64,000 nucleotides of DNA from Paenibacillus sp. 37 (GCF_008386395.1 NZ_CP043761.1:2046001-2110000); one strand, 5' to 3'; counted from the first letter of the stretch, positions 33,678 to 45,941 are shown. The notes: generated by a model from the sequence alone, not told the origin. Translations and numbers: made by a program.

Positions 33678-34895
33678 TTAAGCCTTAGTAGTAGTAACAG
33701 CTGTGGATACAATATCCATTACTTCGCCGATGGTATTCAAGCGACGATTGTTCTTGATCAATGCTTTACCAATGGACAACGCTTTACGCTGAGCATGTTC
33801 ACGTTCAGTCGCATTTGGAATGGTATCTATATCTGCCACGTGAGCGAGTCCCACGATACGACGAACCATTTTGGCACCTGCAAAGCCGATCGAATCTCTG
33901 AACAATTGTTGCACATACAGATCCTGATAGCCTGACGTTTTTGCCATCGGATCAACGAGGTCGTGAACCCAGAGGGCACGGAAACGAGATTCGAATTCAG
34001 TCCATACATCACGAACCATATTCAGCATAAGCGTCTCACGCTCACGCAAAGCAGTCTCATCCTGAATCCATCCTGGCAGGGATGAGTAATTCAAGAGCAG
34101 GTTCGCAAGGACTGCACCAACATCAAATCCCATGGGGCCGTAATATGCAAATTCGGGATCGATGACCTTTGTTGATTCAGGTGTAACAAAAATACTGCCT
34201 GTATGCAGATCTCCATGAAGCAGTGCCTGCCCATGTGTCAGGAATTTTTCCCGTAGTAATGCCACTTCAAGGTGAAGTTCTCCATCTGTGCGAAGGGCTT
34301 CAGCCTCGTCTTCAATGGAAGCATCATAATTATTTTTCTCGGCGATCCGGTAGGGTTCATCAAAGATCAGATCCTCCGTTATTTTGCATTGGTCCGGATT
34401 AATGAATCTGCCCTGTTGTTCCTTCTTCAATTGCTGATCCATGCCCAAGTCTGAAGTGAAGAACAGCGTTCTTGCCATGAATTCCCCAATGTGCTGAGCA
34501 AAAAGAGGATAGGAAACACCTTCGATCAGGCCCTTACGCATGATCACATGATCACTCAGATCTTCCATAACGGTTAACGCGAGGTCATTATCGTAATGAT
34601 ACACTTTGGGTACCATCCCTGGACACAGACGGTACTCTTCTTGAAGAATTTCACGCTCAATTCGGGCACGTACGAGAGAGAGTGGCCATGATTCTCCAAC
34701 CACTTTCGCATAAGGAAGCGCCTGTTTGATAATGATACTTTTATCGGAGTTCTGATCCGTGATGTGGAATACCAAATTCAGATTGCCGTCGCCGATCTCG
34801 TGACAATCCAGATTTGCATCTGCCGCAAATGGACCCGGTAATGTTTTGGCCAGTTCAATTGCATCCTGGGGGGTAAACGGGCGATATTGGGACAA
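33678..34895 (-). CDS. mtnK: Methylthioribose kinase
   Basis: This enzyme of about 405 residues phosphorylates 5-methylthioribose at C1, the step before MtnA. Family motifs are CHEIGDGNLNLVFHI, IIKQALPYAKVVGESWPL, HGDLHTGSIF (catalytic loop), KVIDPEFAYYGPMGFD (metal site) and GLAHVADIDTI. I chose a TTG at 34895 because GGAGGT is six bases upstream; an ATG at 34910 would place that ribosome site inside the coding sequence and add five residues. The 280-base gap upstream, shared with dps, contains several short hairpins but no recognisable SAM riboswitch. Confidence 0.95.
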   Translation of the reverse strand: MSQYRPFTPQDAIELAKTLPGPFAADANLDCHEIGDGNLNLVFHITDQNSDKSIIIKQALPYAKVVGESWPLSLVRARIEREILQEEYRLCPGMVPKVYHYDNDLALTVMEDLSDHVIMRKGLIEGVSYPLFAQHIGEFMARTLFFTSDLGMDQQLKKEQQGRFINPDQCKITEDLIFDEPYRIAEKNNYDASIEDEAEALRTDGELHLEVALLREKFLTHGQALLHGDLHTGSIFVTPESTKVIDPEFAYYGPMGFDVGAVLANLLLNYSSLPGWIQDETALRERETLMLNMVRDVWTEFESRFRALWVHDLVDPMAKTSGYQDLYVQQLFRDSIGFAGAKMVRRIVGLAHVADIDTIPNATEREHAQRKALSIGKALIKNNRRLNTIGEVMDIVSTAVTTTKA

Positions 34896-34910
34896 AGGTG
34901 CCACCTCCAT

Positions 34911-35191
34911 ATATATGAAGAAACAGGAAAACCCACTTCTTTGCTTGGTATATGTCAGTATATCGGAAATAGCGCTGTTTTTGAACTTTTTTTTGAGACA
35001 AGTTAAGTCGATCCTGATTCGAACTTCCGGTTCAAGGGTAAAAACAAATAGGCCGGACGGCTGAGAGAAACGCCGTTAACAAGCCTCTCCACTACATGTG
35101 GTGACACATTATTAACTCTCTGTTATGCATTGCGGGACAACCTGCTTACCACGGCATGACAGACTAATTTTAAATAAAGGATGGGATTAAT
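34911..35191. other. Shared mtnK/dps intergenic region with short inverted repeats
   Basis: CGGC/GCCG (about 35058-35075), GAGAG/CTCTC (35065-35090) and CCAC/GTGG (35090-35102) can form alternative small hairpins on either strand. TTGAAC...GTTCGAA-type symmetry lies near 35020-35035. No S-box core (GGGACTGGCCC or AACCGGCAACC) is present on either strand. This may be a leader or merely operator sequence. Confidence 0.35.
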
Positions 35192-35653
35192 ATGGCTACA
35201 AAAAACAAAACAGATCAAGCAAAATCGGTGGAACAAGTACTTAATCGTCAGGTAGCTAACCTGAACGTATTGTATGTTAAAATCCATAACTATCACTGGT
35301 ACGTTAAAGGACCTAACTTCTTCACGTTGCATGTGAAATTCGAAGAGTTCTACAACGAAGTTACAGTACAAATGGATGAAATCGCAGAGCGTATCCTTAC
35401 GCTGAAAGGTAGCCCGGCGGCTACAATGAAAGAGTATCTGGAGCTTTCCTCTATCCAAGAAGCAGCAGGTGGAGAAGACGCAAAAACAATGGTGCAAAAC
35501 CTGATCGAGGACTTCGCTACACTTTCGAATGAATATCAGGAAGGTATCGAAGTTGCAGATGCAGCTGAAGATCAACCGACATCCGATATGCTGACAGGTT
35601 TCAAGGCTGACCTTGAGAAACACATGTGGATGCTTCGCTCTTTCCTGGGTTAA
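35192..35653 (+). CDS. dps: Dps family DNA-binding/ferritin-like protein
   Basis: The product has 153 residues and forms a four-helix ferritin-like subunit. The inter-subunit ferroxidase residues are visible in KIHNYHWYVKGPNFFTLHVKFEEFYNE (His, His, Asp/Glu) and DEIAERI. Dps proteins assemble as 12-mers that oxidise Fe(II) with peroxide, store iron and protect DNA. The N-terminus is short and Lys-rich. AAAGGATGGG precedes the ATG. In Firmicutes such genes are often under PerR; I see no convincing PerR box in the 280 bases upstream. Confidence 0.95.
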   Translation: MATKNKTDQAKSVEQVLNRQVANLNVLYVKIHNYHWYVKGPNFFTLHVKFEEFYNEVTVQMDEIAERILTLKGSPAATMKEYLELSSIQEAAGGEDAKTMVQNLIEDFATLSNEYQEGIEVADAAEDQPTSDMLTGFKADLEKHMWMLRSFLG

Positions 35654-35777
35654 TATAGCCAAGATTTTGCCTAATACAAATGGTCTCTTACGTAAGCTTT
35701 CTGAGCCCGGATCATGTTGTCAGAAACGCACTGAGCGTCTATACTGCTGACAAGAACGATAGGGGAGGGAACCGCTT

Positions 35778-36353
35778 ATGTTAGAACCAACGATACCGGC
35801 TTTAAAAGAATGGGCATCTGCAATCAAAGCACTGGAAACGAGTCGCCAGATTATGGTGATGCGCAAAGGTGGTATTGTAGAGGAAACCCGACATTTTGAG
35901 CTGAAAAGCCCGGCGTTTTACCTGTATCCGACTTATGAACATCAGCGTAAAGAACTGATTAAGTCCTCGGATCAATCCTATGTTGAAGAATCACTGGCCG
36001 AATGGGTGCCCGAAGCTTCGACAATCCGTATTACTGCATATGCCGAAGTAACGCAGGATCTGGAGATACGAGATCAGGAGATGCTGGATCGACTTCTTGA
36101 CTTTCATATGTGGACAGCGGATTTTGCCGAAGACCGTTTGAAATGGAAACGGAAAGATCCGCTCCATGTATTGATTTTACGTGTGTACCTTTTGAAAGAA
36201 CCGATGGAAATCCCCGTACTGCCTGAATATAATGGTTGCCGTTCATGGATTTCTATTCCGAATGGTCCGGTGCCGCGCGAAATGACGCCGGTGGTGGACG
36301 TTGCGGATTTTGACGAACAGGTACAGAAGATTAACGAGATGCTCAAATTGTAA
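35778..36353 (+). CDS. DUF1802 family protein
   Basis: The 191-residue protein matches DUF1802: ALKEWASAIKALETSRQIMVMRKGGI at the start, then FELKSPAFYLYPTYEHQ, VTQDLEIRD and HVLILRVYLLKEP. Its function is unknown, and it has no signal peptide or membrane part. AGGGGAGGG precedes the ATG. It is a single gene ended by a terminator. Confidence 0.85.
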   Translation: MLEPTIPALKEWASAIKALETSRQIMVMRKGGIVEETRHFELKSPAFYLYPTYEHQRKELIKSSDQSYVEESLAEWVPEASTIRITAYAEVTQDLEIRDQEMLDRLLDFHMWTADFAEDRLKWKRKDPLHVLILRVYLLKEPMEIPVLPEYNGCRSWISIPNGPVPREMTPVVDVADFDEQVQKINEMLKL

Positions 36354-36366
36354 ATGGTAAACGGAG

Positions 36367-36401
36367 GGACTTGTCCATAATTTGGATAAGTCCTTTTTTT
36401 A
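36367..36401 (+). terminator. Terminator after the DUF1802 gene
   Basis: GGACTTGTCC (36367-36376) pairs, with one mismatch, with GGATAAGTCC (36384-36393), followed by seven T. Confidence 0.85.
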
Positions 36402-36561
36402 GATTAGTATACAGCAGAGGACATAAAAGCTTGAATTGCCGTGATTTTTCTCACTGTACATTTCTGCGTAAGATGTTTTCTGATTTGATTCAATTTGTCT
36501 TTTAATATAGAATCAGAAAGAATAATGTTTCCTGTAAGGACCAACGTTCTTAGGAAATGAC

Positions 36562-36599
36562 TTGATTATCATTGAGAATCAGTTTAGAATTATTCTAAA
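36562..36599 (+). promoter_or_regulatory. suf promoter overlapped by Fur-like and PerR-like palindromes
   Basis: A sigma-A promoter can be read as TTGATT (36562-36567), a 17-base spacer and TAGAAT (36585-36590). The -35 end is covered by GATTATCATTGAGAATC (36564-36580), a near-perfect palindrome like a Fur box. The -10 is inside TTTAGAAT-T-ATTCTAAA (36583-36599), a perfect 8-1-8 palindrome differing from the PerR consensus TTATAATNATTATAA at only two symmetric positions. This would tie iron-sulfur cluster assembly to iron and peroxide. The rest of 36402-36721 shows no other feature. Confidence 0.6.
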
Positions 36600-36721
36600 G
36601 TGTTCTTGCTTTGAAGATTCGAGTACAAGAGAAATTCAGGGGAAGCCCTGTTCAGATATAATAGGCGCTTTTTCGTTTTCGACAACAACATCAATTTAAT
36701 CAATGGAGGGAAACAATACAC

Positions 36722-37504
36722 ATGGCTACGAATTTCGTCATTGAAGGTCTGAAAGCGACGATCGAAGGTAAGGAAATCCTGAAAGGCATCAACCTGGAAA
36801 TGAAAGGTGGAGAAATCCACGCAATCATGGGACCAAACGGAACAGGTAAATCCACTCTGGCTTCTGCCTTGATGGGTCACCCTAAATATGAAGTAACAGA
36901 CGGTAAAATTACGCTTGATGGTGAAGATGTATTGGATATGGCTGTAGATGAGCGCGCACGTGCAGGTCTCTTCCTGGCTATGCAATACCCAAGTGAAATT
37001 GCAGGTGTTACAAACTCCGACTTCTTGCGTAGTGCAATTAACGCACGTCGTGGCGAAGGTAACGAGATCTCCCTGATCAAGTTCATTCGTCAAATGGAAG
37101 GTAAAATGAAAGAACTCGACATGAACCCTGAGTTCGCTCACCGTTACCTGAATGAAGGTTTCTCCGGTGGTGAGAAAAAACGTAACGAGATTCTGCAAAT
37201 GATGCTGCTTGATCCGAAAATCGTAGTACTTGATGAAATTGACTCCGGTCTGGACATCGATGCTTTGAAAATCGTGGCTGACGGTGTGAACGCTATGAAG
37301 AGCGAAGATCGTGGCTTCCTGATCATCACTCACTACCAACGTCTGTTGAACTACATTACGCCTGACTATGTTCATGTAATGATGCAAGGTCGTATCGTGA
37401 AATCCGGCGGACCTGAATTGGCTCACCGTCTGGAAGCGGAAGGGTATGACTGGGTAAAGGCAGAGCTGGGAATTACAGACGAAACTGTAGGCCAAGAAGC
37501 GTAA
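36722..37504 (+). CDS. sufC: Fe-S cluster assembly ATPase SufC
   Basis: This 260-residue ABC-type ATPase forms the SufBCD scaffold complex in the cytosol. Walker A is GPNGTGKST near residue 39, the signature region is FSGGEKKRNEI and Walker B is IVVLDEIDSGLD, with the Suf-specific LDIDALKIVADGVN following. GAGGGAAACAATACAC precedes the ATG. It is the first gene of sufCDSUB, with 25 bases before sufD. Codon use is strongly biased, as for a highly expressed gene. Confidence 0.98.
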   Translation: MATNFVIEGLKATIEGKEILKGINLEMKGGEIHAIMGPNGTGKSTLASALMGHPKYEVTDGKITLDGEDVLDMAVDERARAGLFLAMQYPSEIAGVTNSDFLRSAINARRGEGNEISLIKFIRQMEGKMKELDMNPEFAHRYLNEGFSGGEKKRNEILQMMLLDPKIVVLDEIDSGLDIDALKIVADGVNAMKSEDRGFLIITHYQRLLNYITPDYVHVMMQGRIVKSGGPELAHRLEAEGYDWVKAELGITDETVGQEA

Positions 37505-37529
37505 AGACAAAACGGAGGAGGATTAATCA

Positions 37530-40472
<2,943 letters not shown>

Positions 40473-40492
40473 CGATAGGGAGGTAGAGCAAG

Positions 40493-41890
40493 ATGGCTAA
40501 AAAAGCACCAGAAATGGAAGAGTACAAATATGGTTTTCGCGACGAGCACAAATCCATCTTTCAAACCGGTAAAGGTCTGACTGCAGAAGTGGTTACCGAA
40601 ATTTCCAAGATTAAGAACGAACCGGAATGGATGTTGGAATTCCGGTTGAAATCCCTGAAACAATTCGAAAAGATGCCAATGCCGAAATGGGGCGGAGATC
40701 TCGACGGATTGGATTTCAATGAAATTCAGTATTATGTGCGTGCTTCGGAGAAACAAGGTAAAACATGGGAGGAAGTTCCTTCTGAAATCAAGGAAACCTT
40801 TGATAAATTGGGTATCCCTGAAGCAGAGCAAAAGTTCCTTGCAGGTGTATCGGCTCAGTATGAGTCCGAGGTTGTATACCACAACATGCAAAAGGAATTG
40901 GAAGACCAAGGTGTAATCTTCATGGATACCGACACGGCTCTCAGAGAGCATCCGGAAATCCTGCGTGAATATTTTGCAACAGTTATTCCACCAGCAGATA
41001 ACAAATTTGCTGCATTGAATAGTGCGGTTTGGTCCGGAGGAAGCTTTATCTACGTGCCTAAAGGCGTTAAATGTGAAGTGCCTCTGCAAGCCTACTTCCG
41101 GATTAACTCTGAGAATATGGGACAATTTGAGCGTACACTCATCATTGCGGACGAAGACAGCTTCGTTCACTATGTAGAGGGCTGTACAGCTCCAATCTAC
41201 AGCACGAACTCACTGCACAGTGCGGTTGTTGAGATCATCTGTAAGAAAAATGCTCGTGTTCGTTACACAACGATTCAAAACTGGGCACCAAACATCTACA
41301 ACCTCGTTACGAAACGTGCGGTTGCAGAAGAAAATGCAACGATGGAATGGGTCGATGGTAACATCGGTTCCAAACTGACGATGAAATATCCAGCGGTTGT
41401 ACTGAAAGGCCGTGGAGCTAAAGGTTCCGTACTTTCCATCGCTGTAGCTGGTAAAAACCAGCATCAGGATGCAGGTGCGAAAATGATCCACTTGGCTCCG
41501 GATACAACATCTACGATTGTATCCAAGTCCATCAGTAAACATGGTGGTAAAGTAACGTACCGTGGTTTGGCTTCCTTTGGACGTCAAGCTGAGGGCGCGA
41601 AATCCAACATCAAGTGTGATACACTCATTCTCGATAATGAGTCCACATCGGATACAATTCCTTACAATGAAATCATGAATGATAACATCATGCTGGAGCA
41701 TGAAGCTACAGTCTCCAAAGTGTCTGAGGATCAACTCTTCTACCTGATGAGCCGTGGTCTGACTGATGCAGAAGCAACACAGATGATTATCATGGGCTTC
41801 ATTGAGCCATTCACGAAGGAATTGCCAATGGAATACGCCGTTGAGATGAATAGATTGATCAAATTCGAAATGGAGGGCTCCATTGGTTAA
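40493..41890 (+). CDS. sufB: Fe-S cluster assembly protein SufB
   Basis: This 465-residue core scaffold subunit has [29 protein letters not shown] sequence, [16 protein letters not shown] and [13 protein letters not shown] with the proposed cluster Cys, then the C-terminal [19 protein letters not shown]. It receives sulfur from SufU/SufS and builds clusters with SufC and SufD. AGGGAGG precedes the ATG. A terminator follows. It is the last gene of the operon. Confidence 0.98.
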   Translation: MAKKAPEMEEYKYGFRDEHKSIFQTGKGLTAEVVTEISKIKNEPEWMLEFRLKSLKQFEKMPMPKWGGDLDGLDFNEIQYYVRASEKQGKTWEEVPSEIKETFDKLGIPEAEQKFLAGVSAQYESEVVYHNMQKELEDQGVIFMDTDTALREHPEILREYFATVIPPADNKFAALNSAVWSGGSFIYVPKGVKCEVPLQAYFRINSENMGQFERTLIIADEDSFVHYVEGCTAPIYSTNSLHSAVVEIICKKNARVRYTTIQNWAPNIYNLVTKRAVAEENATMEWVDGNIGSKLTMKYPAVVLKGRGAKGSVLSIAVAGKNQHQDAGAKMIHLAPDTTSTIVSKSISKHGGKVTYRGLASFGRQAEGAKSNIKCDTLILDNESTSDTIPYNEIMNDNIMLEHEATVSKVSEDQLFYLMSRGLTDAEATQMIIMGFIEPFTKELPMEYAVEMNRLIKFEMEGSIG

Positions 41891-41970
41891 TCCAATGCAG
41901 CGCCTTTCGAAGCCGTAAAGCTGAAGCTAGTTGCTGATGCTTAGCGGTAGATATAGTTTTATGTGATCGA

Positions 41971-42022
41971 ATACCCTCTAAAGCAGACTTTTTAAAAAGT
42001 CTCTCTAGGGGGTATTTTTATT
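41971..42022 (+). terminator. suf operon terminator
   Basis: ATACCCTCTA and TAGGGGGTAT form the outer stem and AGACTTTTT/AAAAAGTCT the inner, followed by TTTTATT. The rest of 41891-42190 is AT-rich promoter-like sequence. Confidence 0.8.
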
Positions 42023-42190
42023 AAAAAATCTGGGGATAACAGCGATCAGAAGGTTATTCTGTCATCGGAGTGGCAAGTGTAAATATTCTTTAGTTCAAAT
42101 TGTATATTTACAAATGAATAGACCAGCGTTATTCTTCCATTAATGAATATTACATATATTTGAATTGATTAAAATATAAGGGGGTATATG

Positions 42191-43540
42191 ATGCGAAGAA
42201 GTATAGTTAAAAAAGGAGCAGCCTTGGTATTGTCTGCTGTTGTTGCCTTAACGGGCTCTCCGTTATTTTTATCAACGGCGAGTGCAGCAGAAGGTGGATC
42301 GGTATCGGGTTCATTCAAGGTACTTAGTTACAATGTAGGTGGCCTTCCGGACCTGGTATCCAGCTCCAACCCCAAGGAGTACACCGTTCAGATTTCCCCA
42401 AAATTAAATGACTATGACATTATTAATGTGCAAGAGGATTTTAATTATCATAATGAGCTGATATCCCAAGTCACTCTGCCGTATTTGACGACAACAAGTG
42501 GAATTGCGGGTTTTGGTAGTGGGTTGAACAGTCTGTCCAAATATCCATTCCGTGACTTGAAACGTATTACCTGGGATAAGCGATCTGGTCTTTTTGACAA
42601 TGGAAGTGATGAATTGACTCCAAAAGGATTTACAGCAGCTACATATGAGATCACACCTCAGGTGAAAGTGGACGTGTACAACTTGCATGCGGACGCAGGT
42701 AGCGATGATAAATCGCTTGAGGCCAGACGAGATAATATCAGACAACTCTCCAATTACATAAAGGAGCACTCGGACGGGAACGCTGTTATCGTATTAGGGG
42801 ATACCAATACACGGTACACCCGTGCGGCTGACAATATAGAGTTGCTCATGTCTGAGAATGGTTTAAGAGATCCGTGGATCGATTTGATTCGAGGTGGGAG
42901 TATTCCCGCTGATGGAGACGCCCTTATGGATGCAAGCAATTTAAATGGACCCAACTATGAGATAGTGGACAAAATTTTGTATCGCGGAAGTAAAGCGTTG
43001 TCCCTTAATGCAGAGAGCTTTCGGTTAGAAAATCAAACGTTTGTTGACCCGAGTGGAAAGCAACTCTCCGATCATTATCCGATTACAGCGGAATTTGTGT
43101 ACAGCACATCTTCTCAGTACCAACTAAGTTCAACAATCGGAGGATCTGGAGGAACTGGGTTTAATGATCTGAATCAGATTCCCGATGCCAGACCTAGCTC
43201 AGTAGTGCTTAATTCAGGCAACCGTGTAGACGGCATTTCAACGCTGTACAGGGATGGAACGAACCTGGCACATGGTGGTCAATCCAACATTGCCACACTG
43301 AACTTGGCAGACGGAGAGTACTTAACCGAGGCAACAATTGGTCAGGGGACACGTAATGGAGATAAACGGATCTTTTACGTGGAGTTGTCCACCAATCTTG
43401 GGAATAAAGTTGAAGGCGGACAAAAGACCTCGGATCAAATCAAACTTGAGGCACCAGCAGGGTGGTATATAGCCGGATTTTATGGAAGAGCAGGACAGGA
43501 ATTGGATCAGCTAGGGGTCATCTACAGACTTCTGAATTAG
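42191..43540 (+). CDS. Secreted DNase I-fold (sphingomyelinase-like) protein with lectin-like C-terminus
   Basis: The protein has 449 residues. A signal peptide ends near TASA (about residue 34). Residues 40-310 carry the endonuclease/exonuclease/phosphatase superfamily motifs: FKVLSYNVGGLPDL, a Glu in IINVQEDF, YNLHADAGSD, VIVLGDTNTRY and LSDHYPITAEF with the catalytic Asp-His. This fits bacterial neutral sphingomyelinase-like or nuclease enzymes. Residues 320-449 form a jacalin-type beta-prism domain (GGSGGTGFND, GWYIAGFYGRAGQELDQLGVIY). Two ATGs lie side by side; the second (42191) is better spaced from AAGGGGG. Confidence 0.75.
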   Translation: MRRSIVKKGAALVLSAVVALTGSPLFLSTASAAEGGSVSGSFKVLSYNVGGLPDLVSSSNPKEYTVQISPKLNDYDIINVQEDFNYHNELISQVTLPYLTTTSGIAGFGSGLNSLSKYPFRDLKRITWDKRSGLFDNGSDELTPKGFTAATYEITPQVKVDVYNLHADAGSDDKSLEARRDNIRQLSNYIKEHSDGNAVIVLGDTNTRYTRAADNIELLMSENGLRDPWIDLIRGGSIPADGDALMDASNLNGPNYEIVDKILYRGSKALSLNAESFRLENQTFVDPSGKQLSDHYPITAEFVYSTSSQYQLSSTIGGSGGTGFNDLNQIPDARPSSVVLNSGNRVDGISTLYRDGTNLAHGGQSNIATLNLADGEYLTEATIGQGTRNGDKRIFYVELSTNLGNKVEGGQKTSDQIKLEAPAGWYIAGFYGRAGQELDQLGVIYRLLN

Positions 43541-43748
43541 GAGTGTGTAGTGGTGGAAATAAAACATAGTATATGTAACTGATAGAGGAATCATATTAGC
43601 ATAGCGCGCCGCTTGGGATATACGTTGGAGAGACCATTTGGTTTCCCTAATAATATTCTGAGCGGTATTTTTGTGGAATAAAATAAGACCATTAGCACAA
43701 GCCATTTCATAGATTTTAGCATTTAATGATAGAAAAGGATGTGAGTGT

Positions 43749-44468
43749 ATGAGCGTGAACCCTTTCGAGGGATATCGGATTACAAGTTCATTCGGCTATC
43801 GAATTCATCCTATTCATGGTGGACAGACATTTCACCGCGGAATTGATCTCGTGACAGAGCCTTGGAATGGCCCCGTCTATGCCTTTATGGAAGGTAGGGT
43901 ATGTTTTGCTTCCGAAGGAGTTACAGGCTCCGGATTCGGCGGTTACGGGCTTACAGTTGCCCTTCAAGATCATCGTGGCTACTTGCATTGTTATGCTCAC
44001 CTTTCGCGGATTGCCGTAACCGTTGGGCAGCGTGTGAAGCGAGGGCAGCTTATCGGTAATCAGGGAAGCACGGGTCAGAGTACTGGCCCGCATGTACATT
44101 ATGAAATTCGTAAAACAAGTGCGCCATCGTACGGGTATACAGCCAGCGAAGATGGTGTGACGGAACCGGGTGCCTATCTACAGGCCGAATACGGAACTGC
44201 ATCTCAGGAACAGGAGGCTCCGCCGATGACCACTGAGCAGAAGAAAGTGTTTGAAGCCATGCAGAAAACGCTGGAGATTCAAGGGGGATGGATTCAGCAA
44301 CAGGAGCAACTTTCCAATATGGATTGTCCCGCATGGGCGCAGCAAGCATTTGATTATTATCGACCGTTTATTATGAATGACAAAGGCAGTTATGAATTTT
44401 GGAGATTACTTGTTATCATGTACCGCAAGGAAAAAGGCATCCAGGTTCATTCGGAGTCCGACATATAG
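43749..44468 (+). CDS. M23 family metallopeptidase (LytM/lysostaphin type)
   Basis: This 239-residue protein begins directly with the peptidase domain: SSFGYRIHPIHGGQTFHRGIDL holds the first zinc His and Asp, and GPHVHYEI the final His-x-His. It should cut peptide crosslinks in peptidoglycan. No signal peptide or membrane anchor is visible, so export must occur by holin, lysis or another route, as for phage endolysins. A C-terminal ~75-residue extension (WAQQAFDYYRPFIMNDKG...) is of unknown function. It stands alone. Confidence 0.85.
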   Translation: MSVNPFEGYRITSSFGYRIHPIHGGQTFHRGIDLVTEPWNGPVYAFMEGRVCFASEGVTGSGFGGYGLTVALQDHRGYLHCYAHLSRIAVTVGQRVKRGQLIGNQGSTGQSTGPHVHYEIRKTSAPSYGYTASEDGVTEPGAYLQAEYGTASQEQEAPPMTTEQKKVFEAMQKTLEIQGGWIQQQEQLSNMDCPAWAQQAFDYYRPFIMNDKGSYEFWRLLVIMYRKEKGIQVHSESDI

Positions 44469-44618
44469 ATCTCTGCAAAGAACAGGGAATAACAAAAGGC
44501 TAACCCACTCAGGTAGATGCAGACAGACAACCATTTATCAAATGTTGCCTGTTCGCCCGGTTCATTCCAACGGAAACGTCATATGTTAGGGTATACCTGA
44601 TGAAGAGGAGGCAATCAC

Positions 44619-44759
44619 ATGAGCGAAGTAGGATATGGCTGTGGTGGCAACGTAGGCGGAGTAGGCGGCGTTGGCGGATACAATATGTTCACAAACACTG
44701 GTGCAATCTTGGTACTGTTCATTCTGTTGGTTATCATCACAAAAGCATTCTGCGTGTAA
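44619..44759 (+). CDS. YjcZ-type small sporulation peptide
   Basis: This 46-residue peptide is too short for usual gene lists. A Gly-rich N-terminus (MSEVGYGCGGNVGGVGGVGG) leads to a single hydrophobic helix (AILVLFILLVIITKAFC). That is the pattern of the YjcZ/SscA family of spore-associated peptides. GAAGAGGAGG precedes the ATG by eight bases, and a perfect terminator follows the stop. Confidence 0.88.
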   Translation: MSEVGYGCGGNVGGVGGVGGYNMFTNTGAILVLFILLVIITKAFCV

Positions 44760-44782
44760 TCCAACATGATCGAATCGGAATA

Positions 44783-44818
44783 GACAAAAGGGAAGCCGAT
44801 TATGGCTTCCCTTTTGTC
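44783..44818. terminator. Terminator after the YjcZ-type gene
   Basis: GACAAAAGGGAAGCC (44783-44797) pairs perfectly with GGCTTCCCTTTTGTC (44804-44818). Confidence 0.85.
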
Positions 44819-44891
44819 ATATGCCAACCTGTGAGTTGGTTATTTCAGTTACTATGGGGTTCTTCGTATACATGCTGTGTACAATGAACAG

Positions 44892-45941
44892 TTACTGTAC
44901 ATAAATCTCAACGATAGCAATATCTCTTTCTTTCGCTAAATCGATAAAGGCCGTAGAGGTCTGAACGAGTGGTCGGAAATAATCCGCAGGATTATTCATG
45001 ACAATGAGTCCCGTCTGACCCGTGGTGAGCAGAACCCTTTTACCGATAAAATTAGGCAGCATGTGCTTGATCAGTTCCTGCGTTGCTTCAGCATTTAACT
45101 GACCAAAGCTGAGACTGTACAGCTCACACAGAACAGAAATCAGTTCCTGTTTGGTCTGGTATACCCGATTCGTCGTCATGGCGCTGTAAACGTCTGCTAC
45201 AGCAGTTATACGGGCATATGGGTGGATCTCGTCTCCTCGCAGTCCATGAGGATAACCACTCCCATCCTCGCGCTCATGATGTTGAAGTGCAACCATTGCC
45301 AGAATTTCATCCTGCGTGGATTCTTTAATGATATCGTACCCATAGAATGTGTGTTTCTTCATTTCGTCAAATTCTTCCGTGGTCAATTTACCAGGTTTAT
45401 GTAAAATCTCAGAAGGAATCTTAGACTTGCCGATATCATGAAGATATCCTGCTTTGGCTACCGTTAGACATTCCTCGGGGTTGTAACCCATCCAGCCGGC
45501 GATATAAAAAGCGAGCATTCCGACTTGCAATGAATGGTTGTACGTATAATCACTATCCCCGTCCAGCATAAGCAACAAGGAGACAACATCTTTTTGTTTT
45601 TCCAACTGTTCTGTTAGGGTAAACAAAATCTCATCGACCTGTGTCTCATCAATAAAACCCTTCTCCATCGCTTGTTGAAATAGAGATTCAGTACCTTTGA
45701 TCGTATCGTTAAACAAGTTAGTTAACAGACGGGATTGATCGGAAGGTAAGGTTTGTGCATCAGAGTGTAGGTCGGATGTTGTGTGTTCTACATCTGCGTA
45801 CTCGATTCCATGTTGCAACAGTTTGGATAGGTCATCTTCACTGAGGGTGGAACCTTTCATCAGCATGTGGAGACCCGAACTGTTGTATACATCATTTTTT
45901 AACAGGTCACCCGGTTTAAGATCAGTAACATGCACTCTCAC
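44892..45941 (-). CDS. HD-GYP domain protein (probable c-di-GMP phosphodiesterase)
   Basis: The product has 349 residues. The N-terminal ~75 residues (VHVTDLKPGDLLKNDVYNSSG) are the regulatory domain often found before HD-GYP. The HD-GYP domain shows NHSLQVGMLA, YLHDIGKSKIPSEILHKPGKL, FYGYDII, LQHHEREDGSGYPHGL and ADVYSAMTTNRVY. This fits hydrolysis of cyclic di-GMP in the cytosol. It starts at a GTG seven bases after AAGGTGG. A second HD-GYP gene with the same layout is at 48436. Confidence 0.9.
   Translation of the reverse strand: MRVHVTDLKPGDLLKNDVYNSSGLHMLMKGSTLSEDDLSKLLQHGIEYADVEHTTSDLHSDAQTLPSDQSRLLTNLFNDTIKGTESLFQQAMEKGFIDETQVDEILFTLTEQLEKQKDVVSLLLMLDGDSDYTYNHSLQVGMLAFYIAGWMGYNPEECLTVAKAGYLHDIGKSKIPSEILHKPGKLTTEEFDEMKKHTFYGYDIIKESTQDEILAMVALQHHEREDGSGYPHGLRGDEIHPYARITAVADVYSAMTTNRVYQTKQELISVLCELYSLSFGQLNAEATQELIKHMLPNFIGKRVLLTTGQTGLIVMNNPADYFRPLVQTSTAFIDLAKERDIAIVEIYVQ

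Noticed and set aside
34995..35040. TTCGAATC-like sequence on the minus strand resembling a tRNA T-loop
   Set aside because: No acceptor stem, D arm or anticodon arm can be folded around it, so it is not a tRNA.
35050..35115. GGCTGAGAG on the plus strand suggesting a thiamine riboswitch before dps
   Set aside because: The other conserved TPP elements (CTGATCTGG, GCGTAGGGA) are missing and dps is not a thiamine gene.
36590..37510. Open minus-strand frame of 306 codons opposite sufC
   Set aside because: Sequence is an antisense shadow of the highly codon-biased sufC gene, Cys/Phe/His-rich without any domain or ribosome site.
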